Assembly (NCBI RefSeq): GCF_016428915.1
Contig: NZ_JAELTP010000001.1
Location: 115,168-179,167 of the forward strand
Direction of reading: 5' to 3'
DNA: 64,000 nucleotides
Origin: Pandoraea sp. ASV26
Lineage (GTDB): Bacteria > Pseudomonadota > Gammaproteobacteria > Burkholderiales > Burkholderiaceae
Positions 7,363 through 16,005 of this stretch are shown here, one piece after another (positions within the stretch are counted from its first letter, which is position 1; every line of letters starts with the position of its first letter). Position numbers and translations under genes: made by a program. Below the pieces are notes generated by a model, which saw only the letters and a list, made by a program, of their open reading frames with translations, made no database searches and was not told where the DNA came from.

Positions 7363-10300
7363 ATGGCTAACACCACTCTTGGCGTCAAGGTCGACGACGT
7401 CCTGCGCACCCGGCTGAAGACGGCCGCCCAGCAAATCGAGCGCACCCCGCACTGGCTCATCAAACAGGCCATCTTCGCCTACCTGGAGCGCATCGAGAGC
7501 GGCACGCTGCCGCCCGAGCTGAACGGCGCTACCCATTCCGGCACCGAGGTGATCGACGGCCATGCGGGTGACGACACCGTCCCGCACCCGTTCCTCGAGT
7601 TCGCGCAGAACGTGCAACCGCAGTCGGTGCTGCGCGCGGCGATCACGGCGGCTTACCGCCGTCCCGAGCCGGAGTGCGTGCCCGTACTGATCGGTCAGGC
7701 CAAGCTGCCCCCCGCGACAGCCACGTCGGCGTCGGACCTCGCCCGCAAGCTCGTCGTCGCCCTGCGCGGCAAGAGCACCGGCGGCGGTGTGGAAGGGCTG
7801 ATTCACGAATTCTCGCTGTCCAGCCAGGAAGGCGTGGCGCTCATGTGCCTGGCCGAAGCCCTGCTGCGCATTCCCGACAAGGCCACGCGCGACGCCCTGA
7901 TCCGCGACAAGATCAGCAAGGGTGACTGGCACGCCCACATGGGCAACTCGCCGTCGATGTTCGTCAACGCCGCCACGTGGGGCCTGATGATTACCGGCAA
8001 GCTCGTCACCACCACCAGCGAGGCCGGTCTTACCAAGGCCCTCACGCGCCTGATCGGACGTGGCGGCGAGCCGCTCATCCGCAAGGGTGTCGACATGGCC
8101 ATGCGCCTGATGGGTGAGCAGTTCGTGACGGGCGAGACCATCTCCGAAGCCCTCGCCAACAGCCGCAAGTACGAAGCCCAGGGCTTCCGCTACTCGTACG
8201 ACATGCTCGGCGAAGCCGCGACGACCGAAGAAGACGCGCAGCGCTACTACGCGAGCTACGAGCAAGCCATCCACGCCATCGGCAAGGCGTCGGCCGGGCG
8301 CGGCATCTACGAAGGCCCGGGCATCTCGATCAAGCTCTCGGCCCTGCACCCGCGTTACTCGCGCAGTCAACACGAGCGCACGATCACGGAACTGCTGCCG
8401 CGCGTGCAAGCGCTCGCCAAGCTGGCCCGCTCGTATGACATCGGCCTGAATATCGACGCCGAAGAGGCCGATCGCCTCGAAATCTCGCTCGATCTGCTCG
8501 AAGCGCTGTGCTTCGACCCGGAACTGGCCGGCTGGAACGGCATCGGGTTCGTGGTGCAGGCGTATCAGAAACGCTGCCCGTTCGTGATCGACTTCATCAT
8601 CGATCTGGCGCGCCGCAGCCGTCACCGCATCATGGTGCGTCTGGTCAAGGGCGCTTACTGGGATACGGAAATCAAGCGTGCGCAGGTCGACGGCCTCGAA
8701 GGCTACCCGGTCTATACGCGCAAGATCTACACCGACGTGTCGTACCTCGCCTGCGCGAAGAAGCTGCTCGCCGTGCCGGACGCGATCTACCCGCAGTTCG
8801 CCACGCACAACGCCTACACGCTCTCGGCGATCTATCACCTCGCGGGCAACAACTACTACCCGGGCCAGTACGAATTCCAGTGCCTGCACGGCATGGGCGA
8901 GCCGCTCTACGAAGAGGTCGTCGGCCCCATCGCCGCGGGCAAGCTCGCGCGCCCGTGCCGCGTCTACGCCCCGGTCGGCACGCACGAAACCCTGCTCGCC
9001 TACCTCGTGCGCCGTCTGCTCGAGAACGGCGCGAACACCTCGTTCGTGAACCGCATTGCGGATGAAACCATCAGCGTCGACGAACTGATCGCCGATCCGA
9101 TTTCGGAGGCCGAGAAGGTGCAACCGCTCGGCGCGCCGCACGCCAAGATTCCGCTGCCGCGCGATCTGTACGGCCCGTCGCGGGCCAATTCGTCGGGCTT
9201 CGATCTGTCGAACGAACACCGTCTCGCTTCGCTGTCGTCGGCCCTGCTCGCCAGCGCCGGCACGCAGTGGCGCGCCGCCCCGTTGCTCGCCGATGGCGAA
9301 CGCACCACGGGCTCGCCGCGTGCCGTGCGCAACCCGGCCGATCTGCGCGACGTCGTGGGTCAGGTCATCGAAGCGACCTCGGCAGACGTGGAAGCCGCAC
9401 TCGCGCACGCCGTGGCCGCTGCCCCGATCTGGCAAGCCACGCCGGTCGAAGAGCGCGCCGACTGCCTGATGCGCTCGGCCGATCTGCTCGAAGCCCACAT
9501 GCCCACGCTCATGGGCCTGTGTGTGCGTGAGGCAGGCAAGTCGCTGCCCAACGCCGTGGCCGAAGTGCGCGAAGCCGTCGACTTCCTGCGCTACTACGCC
9601 GCGCAGATCCGTCAGGGATTCTCCAACGACACGCACCGCCCGCTGGGCCCGGTGCTGTGCATCAGCCCGTGGAACTTCCCGCTCGCGATCTTCGTGGGGC
9701 AGGTCGCCGCTGCGCTCGCCGCCGGGAACCCGGTCATCGCCAAACCGGCCGAGCAAACGCCGCTCATCGCCGCCGAAGCCGTGCGCCTCATGCAAGCGGC
9801 CGGCGTGCCGACCGGTGCCCTGCAACTGCTGCCGGGCTCGGGCGAGACGGTGGGCGCCGCGCTGGTGGCCGATGCCCGCACCAAGGCCGTCATGTTCACC
9901 GGCTCGACCGAAGTGGCCCGCATCATTGCGCGCACGCTGGCCGAACGCCTCGACGCCAACGGCCGTCCGATTCCGCTCATCGCCGAGACCGGCGGTCAGA
10001 ACGCGATGATCGTCGACTCGTCCGCGCTGCCCGAACAGGTCGTGTACGACGTGCTCGCGTCGGCCTTCGATTCGGCCGGTCAACGCTGCTCGGCACTGCG
10101 TGTGCTGTGTTTGCAGGACGACATCGCCGACAAGACGCTGCACATGCTCAAGGGCGCGATGCAGGAACTGGCCATCGGCAACCCGGATCGTCTGGCCATC
10201 GATGTCGGCCCGGTGATCGACGCCGAAGCGCAGAGCGGCATCAACCGCCACATCGAACAGATGCGCAGCAAGGGCTTCCCGGTCGAACAGCTCCCGCTGC

Positions 10301-11286
10301 CGGAGGCCACCCGCCACGGCACCTTCGTGCCGCCGACGCTCATCGAGCTGACCGACCTGAAGGCGCTGCAACGCGAAGTCTTCGGCCCGGTGCTGCACGT
10401 GATCCGCTTCAAACGCGCGCACCTCGACAAGCTGCTCGAACAGATCAACGGCACCGGCTACGGCCTGACGTTCGGCGTGCACACGCGTATCGACGAGACC
10501 ATCGCCTACGTGACGGAGCGCGCGCATGTCGGCAACATCTACGTGAACCGGAACGTGATCGGCGCAGTGGTCGGCGTGCAACCGTTCGGCGGAGAAGGTT
10601 TGTCTGGGACGGGTCCGAAAGCCGGCGGTCCGATGTACCTGCCGCGCCTGCTCGCGACGCGTCCGGCCGCATTGCCCCCGGAACTCAATCGCAACGAAGC
10701 CGCGCTCTCGCCGCTGGTGAGCTATCGCGACTGGCTGCACGCGAAGGGCAACACGCCGGACAACGCCGCCGCGATCGAGCGCGTCGACCGTTATCTGGCG
10801 ACGTCGGCGCTCGACGCCACCGCCGTCTTGCCGGGACCGACCGGCGAGCGCAACACCTACGGTCTGGAACCGCGCGGCCCGGTGCTGTGCGTGGCCACCA
10901 CACCGCTCGGGGCGCGCACGCAACTGGCCGCCGTGCTGGCAACGGGCAACCATGCCGTCTTCACCGACAGCGCCGCCGCCCGTGAACTCGTCAGCGCCCT
11001 GCCGGCCCCGCTGGCCGGCCGTGCCTCGGTGCTGGCTGCCGGGGCAGACGCTGCCGCCGAGCCGTTGCTCGCCGCCGTGCTGTTTGAAGGCGACAGCGAC
11101 GAACTGCGCGCCCTGAACCGTCGCATCGCCACCCGCAACGGTCCCATCCTGTCGATGCAAGGTCTCGCCCCCGAGGCGCTGGCTGCCGGAGACGACTACG
11201 CGCTGGAGCGTCTGCTGTGCGAACGCTCGGTGTCCGTCAACACGGCTGCCGCAGGCGGTAATGCCAACCTTATGACCATCGGCTGA
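7363..11286 (+). CDS. putA: Trifunctional proline utilization protein (repressor, proline dehydrogenase, P5C dehydrogenase)
   Basis: At 1307 residues this is a full-length type-B/C PutA. Residues 1-47 form a ribbon-helix-helix DNA-binding domain (LGVKVDDVLRTRLKTAA). The FAD proline dehydrogenase barrel spans about 190-560, and the NAD aldehyde dehydrogenase domain about 640-1120, with catalytic C909 in QRCSALR and E875 in ETGGQN. A C-terminal ALDH-like domain completes it. The enzyme turns proline into glutamate, channelling the intermediate, and represses put genes when proline is absent. Start at the ATG beginning MANTTLG; AGGT lies upstream. putP follows after a 451-bp gap. Confidence 0.97.
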   Translation: MANTTLGVKVDDVLRTRLKTAAQQIERTPHWLIKQAIFAYLERIESGTLPPELNGATHSGTEVIDGHAGDDTVPHPFLEFAQNVQPQSVLRAAITAAYRRPEPECVPVLIGQAKLPPATATSASDLARKLVVALRGKSTGGGVEGLIHEFSLSSQEGVALMCLAEALLRIPDKATRDALIRDKISKGDWHAHMGNSPSMFVNAATWGLMITGKLVTTTSEAGLTKALTRLIGRGGEPLIRKGVDMAMRLMGEQFVTGETISEALANSRKYEAQGFRYSYDMLGEAATTEEDAQRYYASYEQAIHAIGKASAGRGIYEGPGISIKLSALHPRYSRSQHERTITELLPRVQALAKLARSYDIGLNIDAEEADRLEISLDLLEALCFDPELAGWNGIGFVVQAYQKRCPFVIDFIIDLARRSRHRIMVRLVKGAYWDTEIKRAQVDGLEGYPVYTRKIYTDVSYLACAKKLLAVPDAIYPQFATHNAYTLSAIYHLAGNNYYPGQYEFQCLHGMGEPLYEEVVGPIAAGKLARPCRVYAPVGTHETLLAYLVRRLLENGANTSFVNRIADETISVDELIADPISEAEKVQPLGAPHAKIPLPRDLYGPSRANSSGFDLSNEHRLASLSSALLASAGTQWRAAPLLADGERTTGSPRAVRNPADLRDVVGQVIEATSADVEAALAHAVAAAPIWQATPVEERADCLMRSADLLEAHMPTLMGLCVREAGKSLPNAVAEVREAVDFLRYYAAQIRQGFSNDTHRPLGPVLCISPWNFPLAIFVGQVAAALAAGNPVIAKPAEQTPLIAAEAVRLMQAAGVPTGALQLLPGSGETVGAALVADARTKAVMFTGSTEVARIIARTLAERLDANGRPIPLIAETGGQNAMIVDSSALPEQVVYDVLASAFDSAGQRCSALRVLCLQDDIADKTLHMLKGAMQELAIGNPDRLAIDVGPVIDAEAQSGINRHIEQMRSKGFPVEQLPLPEATRHGTFVPPTLIELTDLKALQREVFGPVLHVIRFKRAHLDKLLEQINGTGYGLTFGVHTRIDETIAYVTERAHVGNIYVNRNVIGAVVGVQPFGGEGLSGTGPKAGGPMYLPRLLATRPAALPPELNRNEAALSPLVSYRDWLHAKGNTPDNAAAIERVDRYLATSALDATAVLPGPTGERNTYGLEPRGPVLCVATTPLGARTQLAAVLATGNHAVFTDSAAARELVSALPAPLAGRASVLAAGADAAAEPLLAAVLFEGDSDELRALNRRIATRNGPILSMQGLAPEALAAGDDYALERLLCERSVSVNTAAAGGNANLMTIG

Positions 11287-11737
11287 TTGTTGGCCGGTTT
11301 CATGAGCGGTTGATCGAGGCAAACCGTCAGGTCTTGCGACGAATTCCATCGGATTCGTCCGAAATCTGACGGCGTGCTTCGATGCATGGATTCACCGTCA
11401 CCCGCGTCGCGCCGTCTCTCGCGGCCGCCAATGTCCTGTGCTTCAGGACGCTGGCGGCCGCGCTTCGTTAAAAACGCAGCGCCTCCCCCGTTTTACCCCC
11501 CGCCTTCCACGCCCCGCCGCATCTCCCGTAGTTACGCGCAGCAAGCGCATTCGCGGTATCTTTCGCGCCCGCCCCCGACATCTCACGCATCTCGCCGCCG
11601 CCGCGCGATGAGTGCCGTTAACCTGTGCCGGCGACACGTATCGTCGGCCGCTGCGGTCGTCGTCTCACGTTGAAGCCTCTTTCGTCATGCCGGGAGATGC
11701 GCCCGACGCGCGAGACACCGACGCTCAAGGAGGCTGC
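11287..11737. other. Intergenic region putA-putP
   Basis: A 451-bp gap. It contains one strong hairpin (annotated separately) and no GTTGCA operator that I can see, unlike the region before putA. Open frames here are rich in Arg, Pro and Ser and look like noise. Confidence 0.5.
11421..11461 (+). terminator. Hairpin downstream of putA (possible terminator)
   Basis: A perfect 10-bp stem (GCGGCCGCCA with TGGCGGCCGC) encloses a 3-nt internal loop on each side and a second 5-bp stem (TCCTG with CAGGA). It is followed by CGTTAAAAAC rather than a U-run, so termination is unproven. It lies 135 bp after the putA stop. Confidence 0.4.
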
Positions 11738-13291
11738 ATGTCCCTTTGGAATCCCACTGCGGTGTCGTTTACCGTCTATCTGTTGCTGATGCTGGTGATT
11801 GGATGGCTCGGCTATCGATCGACCAACAATCTGTCCGACTACATCCTGGGCGGACGCCGCCTCGGCAGCTTCGTCACCGCGCTCTCCGCCGGGGCGTCCG
11901 ACATGAGCGGCTGGCTGTTGCTCGGGCTGCCGGGCGCCATTTACGTGGGCGGCCTGTCCGGCGTCTGGATCGCCATCGGCCTCGCGCTCGGTGCGTGGGC
12001 GAACTGGCGTCTGGTGGCCGCGCGCCTGCGCGTGCACACGGAGGTCTGCGGCAACGCGTTGACGCTGCCCGAATACCTGACGCAGCGCTTCGGCGACCGC
12101 AGCCACGTGCTGCGCATCGTCACGGCGCTGGTGATTCTGATCTTCTTCACGATCTATTGCGCGTCGGGGGTGGTGGCCGGCGCCCGTCTGTTCGAGACGA
12201 TGTTCGGCCTCGAATACCGCACGGCGCTTTGGATCGGCGCGGTGGCGACCATCGCCTATGTGTTCATCGGCGGCTTTCTCGCGGTGAGCTGGACGGACAC
12301 GGTACAGGCCTCGCTGATGTTCGCCGCACTGGTCGTCACCCCGATTGCCGTGATTGCGCTCGACGGCAGTCCGGCGGCAGCAGTCGATGCGGTGACGGCC
12401 GTGCACCCGGCGCACACGGACTGGTTCGGCGATCTTGGGCCCATCGGCGTGATCTCGATGCTCGCCTGGGGCCTTGGCTACTTCGGGCAGCCGCACATTC
12501 TGGTGCGCTTCATGGCCGCGCGCTCAGCCGCCGCGATTCCGCAGGCGCGCCGCATCTGCATGACGTGGATGGTGCTGTGCCTGACCGGCGCGGTGGCCGT
12601 GGGCTTCTTCGGGCTGGCGTTCTACAGCGCGCGACCGGATCTCGGTGCAGGCGTGGCGGCGAACCCGGAAACGATCTTCATGGCGCTCACCACGCAACTC
12701 TTCACGCCGTGGCTCGCGGGCGTGCTGCTGGCGGCGATTCTGGCGGCCGTCATGAGTACGCTGTCGTGCCAATTGCTGGTGTGCGCCAGCGCGTTGACGG
12801 AAGACCTGTACAAGACCTTCGCGCGCGGGCCGGTCAGCCAGCGCCGTCTCGTGTGGATCGGCCGGGCGATGGTATTGAGCGTGGCGGTGGTCGCCGTGCT
12901 GCTCGCGCTCGATCCGGAAAGCCGTGTGCTCGGCATGGTGAGCTACGCGTGGGCCGGTTTTGGCGCGGCTTTCGGTCCGCTGGTGCTGGTCACGCTGCTG
13001 TGGCCGCGTGTCACCCGTAACGGGGCGCTGGCGGGCATTGTCGTCGGCGCAGCCACCGTACTGATCTGGAAGCAGTTCGGCTGGTGGGACCTGTACGAAA
13101 TCCTGCCGGGGTTCGTGCTGGGCGGGCTGGCGCTCGTCGTCGTGAGCCGCCTCGACCGGGCCCCAGGCGCCGACGTGCTCGCCCGCTACGCGGCCGCTGA
13201 AGCCGCCCTGCGCGAGAGCCGGCAAGGCGTGGCAGGTGGCTCGAACGGTACGGGTGGCACTAACGCCCCGACGGCGCAACCATCGCCATAA
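11738..13291 (+). CDS. putP: Sodium/proline symporter
   Basis: A 517-residue inner-membrane protein of the sodium:solute symporter family with about 13 hydrophobic segments. It begins with a membrane helix (VYLLLMLVIGWLGYRST), and the SDYILGGRRLG, SAGASDMSGWLLLGLPG and FGQPHILVRFMAA stretches are those of PutP. It imports proline with sodium for PutA next door. The ATG at 11738 has a strong AAGGAGG ten bases upstream. The last ~40 residues form a polar Gly/Thr/Asn-rich cytoplasmic tail. Confidence 0.95.
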   Translation: MSLWNPTAVSFTVYLLLMLVIGWLGYRSTNNLSDYILGGRRLGSFVTALSAGASDMSGWLLLGLPGAIYVGGLSGVWIAIGLALGAWANWRLVAARLRVHTEVCGNALTLPEYLTQRFGDRSHVLRIVTALVILIFFTIYCASGVVAGARLFETMFGLEYRTALWIGAVATIAYVFIGGFLAVSWTDTVQASLMFAALVVTPIAVIALDGSPAAAVDAVTAVHPAHTDWFGDLGPIGVISMLAWGLGYFGQPHILVRFMAARSAAAIPQARRICMTWMVLCLTGAVAVGFFGLAFYSARPDLGAGVAANPETIFMALTTQLFTPWLAGVLLAAILAAVMSTLSCQLLVCASALTEDLYKTFARGPVSQRRLVWIGRAMVLSVAVVAVLLALDPESRVLGMVSYAWAGFGAAFGPLVLVTLLWPRVTRNGALAGIVVGAATVLIWKQFGWWDLYEILPGFVLGGLALVVVSRLDRAPGADVLARYAAAEAALRESRQGVAGGSNGTGGTNAPTAQPSP

Positions 13292-13500
13292 GCCGGTAGC
13301 ACCATCTATCGGAATATGTCCCTCTTGACCGGCGCGCGCAGCCATCCAATACTGCCGCGTCGGACGCATTATGCGTTTGATTGCGATTCACGCCGTCCCG
13401 GGGTCAACCAGCCCTGTCGCGACGGCGTTCCAAGAAAGGCGCACTGCGGCGATCCCGCAGACGCGCCGCTCAACGACATACACATGCAAGGAGAGGGTTG

Positions 13501-14643
13501 ATGCAATCGAAGCTTACGCTCAGCGCAGTCGCCGTCGCGGGCCTGCTCGCGTTCGGCACCGCCGGTGCGCAACAGGCGCAGGAAGTGAAGCTGGGCTTTG
13601 CCGCACCGCTCACGGGCGCCCAGGCGCACTACGGCAAGGACATGCAGAACGGTATCCAGCTCGCCGTCGACGAATACAACGCCACGAAGCCGACCATCGG
13701 CGGCAAGCCGGTGAAGTTCGTGTTGCAGGCCGAAGACGATCAGGCCGACCCGCGTCAGGGTTCGCTGGTCGCACAGAAGCTGGTCGACAGCGGCGTCAAG
13801 GGCATGCTCGGCCACTTCAACTCCGGCACCACGATTCCGGCGTCGAGCATTTACGCGCAGGCCGGCATTCCCGAAATCGCCATGGCGACGGCACCGGAAT
13901 ACACCAAGCAGGGTTTCAAGACGACGTTCCGCATGATGACCTCGGACATCCAGCAGGGATCGGTCGTCGGTAACTTTGCCGTCAAGAAGCTGGGCTTCAA
14001 GAATATCGCCATCGTCGACGACCGCACCGCTTACGGTCAGGGTCTGGCCGACGAGTTCGAGAAGGCGGCCAAGGCCGCTGGCGGCAAGATCGTGCGCCGC
14101 GAGTTCGCCAACGACAAGGCCGTGGACTTCCGCGCCATTCTGACCAACCTCAAGCGCGCCAACCCGGACGTGATCTTCTACGGCGGCGCCGACGCGCAAG
14201 CCGGCCCGCTCGCCAAGCAAATGCGCGAACTGGGCATGAAGAGCACGTTGATGGCCGGTGAAATGGTCAAGTCGGACGCGTTCCTGAAGATCGCCGGCGA
14301 CGCCGCCAACGGTTCGGTCGTCTCGCTCGCCGGCCTGCCGCTCGACCGGATGCCTGGCGGCCCCGCGTACGAAGCCCGTTACAAAGCCAAGTTCGGCAAC
14401 GGCCCGGAAACGTATTCGCCGTACGCCTATGACGGCGCCATGGCGATGATGTCCGCCATGAAGAAGGCCAACTCGACCGATCCGGCGAAGTACCTGCCGA
14501 TGCTGGCCAAGACGAGCATGCCCGGCGTGACCACGCGTGAGCTGGCTTACGACAGCGTGGGCGATCTGAAGTACGGTTCGATCACCGTCTACAAGGTGGT
14601 CGATGGCAAGTGGACCGTGCTGGAGACCGTTGGCGGCAAATAA
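13501..14643 (+). CDS. Branched-chain amino acid ABC transporter, periplasmic binding protein (LivK/LivJ type)
   Basis: A 380-residue periplasmic binding protein of the type-1 (Leu/Ile/Val) fold. The signal peptide (about 1-23, AVAVAGLLAFGTAGAQ) is followed by VKLGFAAPLTGAQAHYGKDMQNGIQLAVDEYN, the ligand-contact segment of the family. It would capture branched-chain or related amino acids for a membrane transporter, but no livHMGF genes are adjacent, so it works with components encoded elsewhere. A GGAGAGGG ribosome site precedes the ATG. A strong terminator follows the gene. Confidence 0.9.
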   Translation: MQSKLTLSAVAVAGLLAFGTAGAQQAQEVKLGFAAPLTGAQAHYGKDMQNGIQLAVDEYNATKPTIGGKPVKFVLQAEDDQADPRQGSLVAQKLVDSGVKGMLGHFNSGTTIPASSIYAQAGIPEIAMATAPEYTKQGFKTTFRMMTSDIQQGSVVGNFAVKKLGFKNIAIVDDRTAYGQGLADEFEKAAKAAGGKIVRREFANDKAVDFRAILTNLKRANPDVIFYGGADAQAGPLAKQMRELGMKSTLMAGEMVKSDAFLKIAGDAANGSVVSLAGLPLDRMPGGPAYEARYKAKFGNGPETYSPYAYDGAMAMMSAMKKANSTDPAKYLPMLAKTSMPGVTTRELAYDSVGDLKYGSITVYKVVDGKWTVLETVGGK

Positions 14644-14673
14644 GCTGACGACGCTTCGATAGCTGCACCATCG

Positions 14674-14708
14674 ACAAGGGCCGGTGAGGATGACTCACCG
14701 GCCCTTGT
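14674..14708 (+). terminator. Rho-independent terminator after the LivK-type gene
   Basis: Perfect 15-bp stem ACAAGGGCCGGTGAG / CTCACCGGCCCTTGT with a 5-nt loop, followed by GTTTGG. It also closes the 3' side of the pilin-like gene A, which converges from the other strand. Confidence 0.85.
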
Positions 14709-14814
14709 GTTTGGCGCGCCTGCCAATGACTCGACACGCACACCTCCGACGTCCCTCGCAACTGCCGAATCGATTACCCCCGTTGCGTTGCCGGATGCCG
14801 CCACGCCATGAATC

Positions 14815-15744
14815 TCAAGGCCGTTCCTCGTCAGCTTGCCATCGCTCGCCTTTCCCCGTAATGCCCTGATGGTGCCAATCCGCCTCGGCGCTCGGTTGAA
14901 GCGTCGCCTGTGGGGGCGCCTTGCGCCTGATCTCCGGTTCGCTCATTTCAGGCTTCCCCACGCCGACGATGCCTTTGATGATCTCGACACCCTTGATGCT
15001 CCGATTCGTATCGTCGCGTTGCATATCAAGATCGGCAGCGGTGTTGCGCGATCCGTCACGCGCAACGTCGGTGTCCCGGCTGTCCGTCTGGAAGCTACCG
15101 CGCATGGCGACCAATCCGGGCTTTCTCAATGGATTCGGGATGGTGTCCGGTGTCGGCCGCTGGTATTCGTCGACGAATCGGAATTTCTCCGGCCGATCGA
15201 TGGTTGACCTTCCGCCACGCACCCCGATCGTCTTCGCAACAATGATCGCGAAGTCGTGGTCGGGCGATGACGAATAGGCGAGCTTCGCAGGCTCTGTGAG
15301 ATAGGTCACCGAGTTGATCCGGCAATTCGGCGGATTCGTCCGATCGCATTCCCGATACACACGAATCTCATAACTGCCCAAGCCATGCGGCGGCTTGGTG
15401 GCCACGCCTGACATATCGAGCGCGGTCGTGAGTGAGGTAGCGTCCAGATTCCCCACGTAGGCATAGTCGAACGACGAGGAGGCGGGCGTGTAGGTAAACG
15501 TATGGCCGCTGAGGGTAAAGGTGCTACCGGGCCTCAATAGCATCTCGTTGATGTCTTTGTGGTATCTCGCGATGAACGTATCCGTTGCATTGCCGATCAT
15601 GTTGAGACTATGGCCAACACGTTCGGCCCGCTCGACACGCAGCTGACGCATCTGGTTCACGCCCCAGAACGTCGTCAGCAGACCGGCGACCGCAATCGCA
15701 ATGGCGACCGAGACAAGAAGAATGCCGGATTGGTTGCTTCGCAT
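14815..15744 (-). CDS. PilV-like (shufflon-type) pilin A, short form lacking the C-terminal domain
   Basis: First of four paralogues (A-D). The 309-residue product starts with a short basic leader and Gly (MRSNQSG, probable prepilin cleavage after G7), a hydrophobic helix (8-28), then the conserved N-terminal domain of the family with the LTYLTEPAKLAYSSSPDHDF segment and RDGSR motif near residue 235. The glycine-rich repeat region is cut short after about 25 residues; the LSCQ motif and tip domain found in B-D are missing and the end is a charged tail. GAGGA precedes the ATG. It may be a decayed or minimal pilin. The PilV/Shufflon_N assignment comes from layout and motifs, not from a search. 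Confidence 0.7.
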   Translation of the reverse strand: MRSNQSGILLVSVAIAIAVAGLLTTFWGVNQMRQLRVERAERVGHSLNMIGNATDTFIARYHKDINEMLLRPGSTFTLSGHTFTYTPASSSFDYAYVGNLDATSLTTALDMSGVATKPPHGLGSYEIRVYRECDRTNPPNCRINSVTYLTEPAKLAYSSSPDHDFAIIVAKTIGVRGGRSTIDRPEKFRFVDEYQRPTPDTIPNPLRKPGLVAMRGSFQTDSRDTDVARDGSRNTAADLDMQRDDTNRSIKGVEIIKGIVGVGKPEMSEPEIRRKAPPQATLQPSAEADWHHQGITGKGERWQADEERP

Positions 15745-15845
15745 TGACGCGTCCTCATTTGAATCGTCCGGCAAGCACGCTGCGACCCATGCGCGCGATT
15801 GCGAGATCGTTGAAATGTGGCATTGTCAGTGAGGTCACTCGTTAG

Positions 15846-15868
15846 AGGCTTGGGAAATAGCCGTTAAC
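15846..15868 (-). promoter_or_regulatory. Conserved upstream element of the pilin-like family (gene A copy)
   Basis: Plus-strand AGGCTTGGGA followed by AAATAGCCGTTAAC, a diverged copy of the element before genes B and C, at the same distance (about 102 bp) from the start codon. Function unknown. Confidence 0.45.
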
Positions 15869-15910
15869 GCTTTATCGGTGACGGCAAATACCAAAACCGG
15901 AGTGCGAAAT

Positions 15911-15944
15911 AAAAAGCCGCGGAACGTTCGTCGCACGGCTTTTT
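15911..15944 (-). terminator. Terminator after the AGCS symporter (bidirectional form)
   Basis: AAAAAGCCG pairs with CGGCTTTTT around a GC-rich loop, so both strands give a stem followed by U residues. It lies 60 bp after the symporter stop. Confidence 0.8.
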
Positions 15945-16005
15945 CATATTTTGACCATCCGCAGCACTTCGACAACCCCTATCTGCGTTGCGTACCGGAA
16001 CGTTG

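Noticed and set aside
7348..11349. Very long open frames opposite putA, gcvP, priA and other genes.
   Set aside because: They are mirror frames of strongly biased GC-rich codons, with His/Arg/Val/Gly-rich translations and no domains.
11374..11673. Open frame of about 100 codons between putA and putP.
   Set aside because: Composition is Ser/Pro/Arg-rich noise typical of high-GC DNA, there is no ribosome site, and it overlaps the hairpin after putA.
14872..14882. GTGCCAATCCG, identical to the first 11 bases of the R64 shufflon recombination site sfx (as I recall it), near the 3' end of pilin-like gene A.
   Set aside because: The rest of the 19-bp site does not match, it is in the opposite orientation to the gene, the frame that would give CQS has stops on both sides, only one copy exists and no recombinase is present. 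Probably chance, though its place in this gene is striking.
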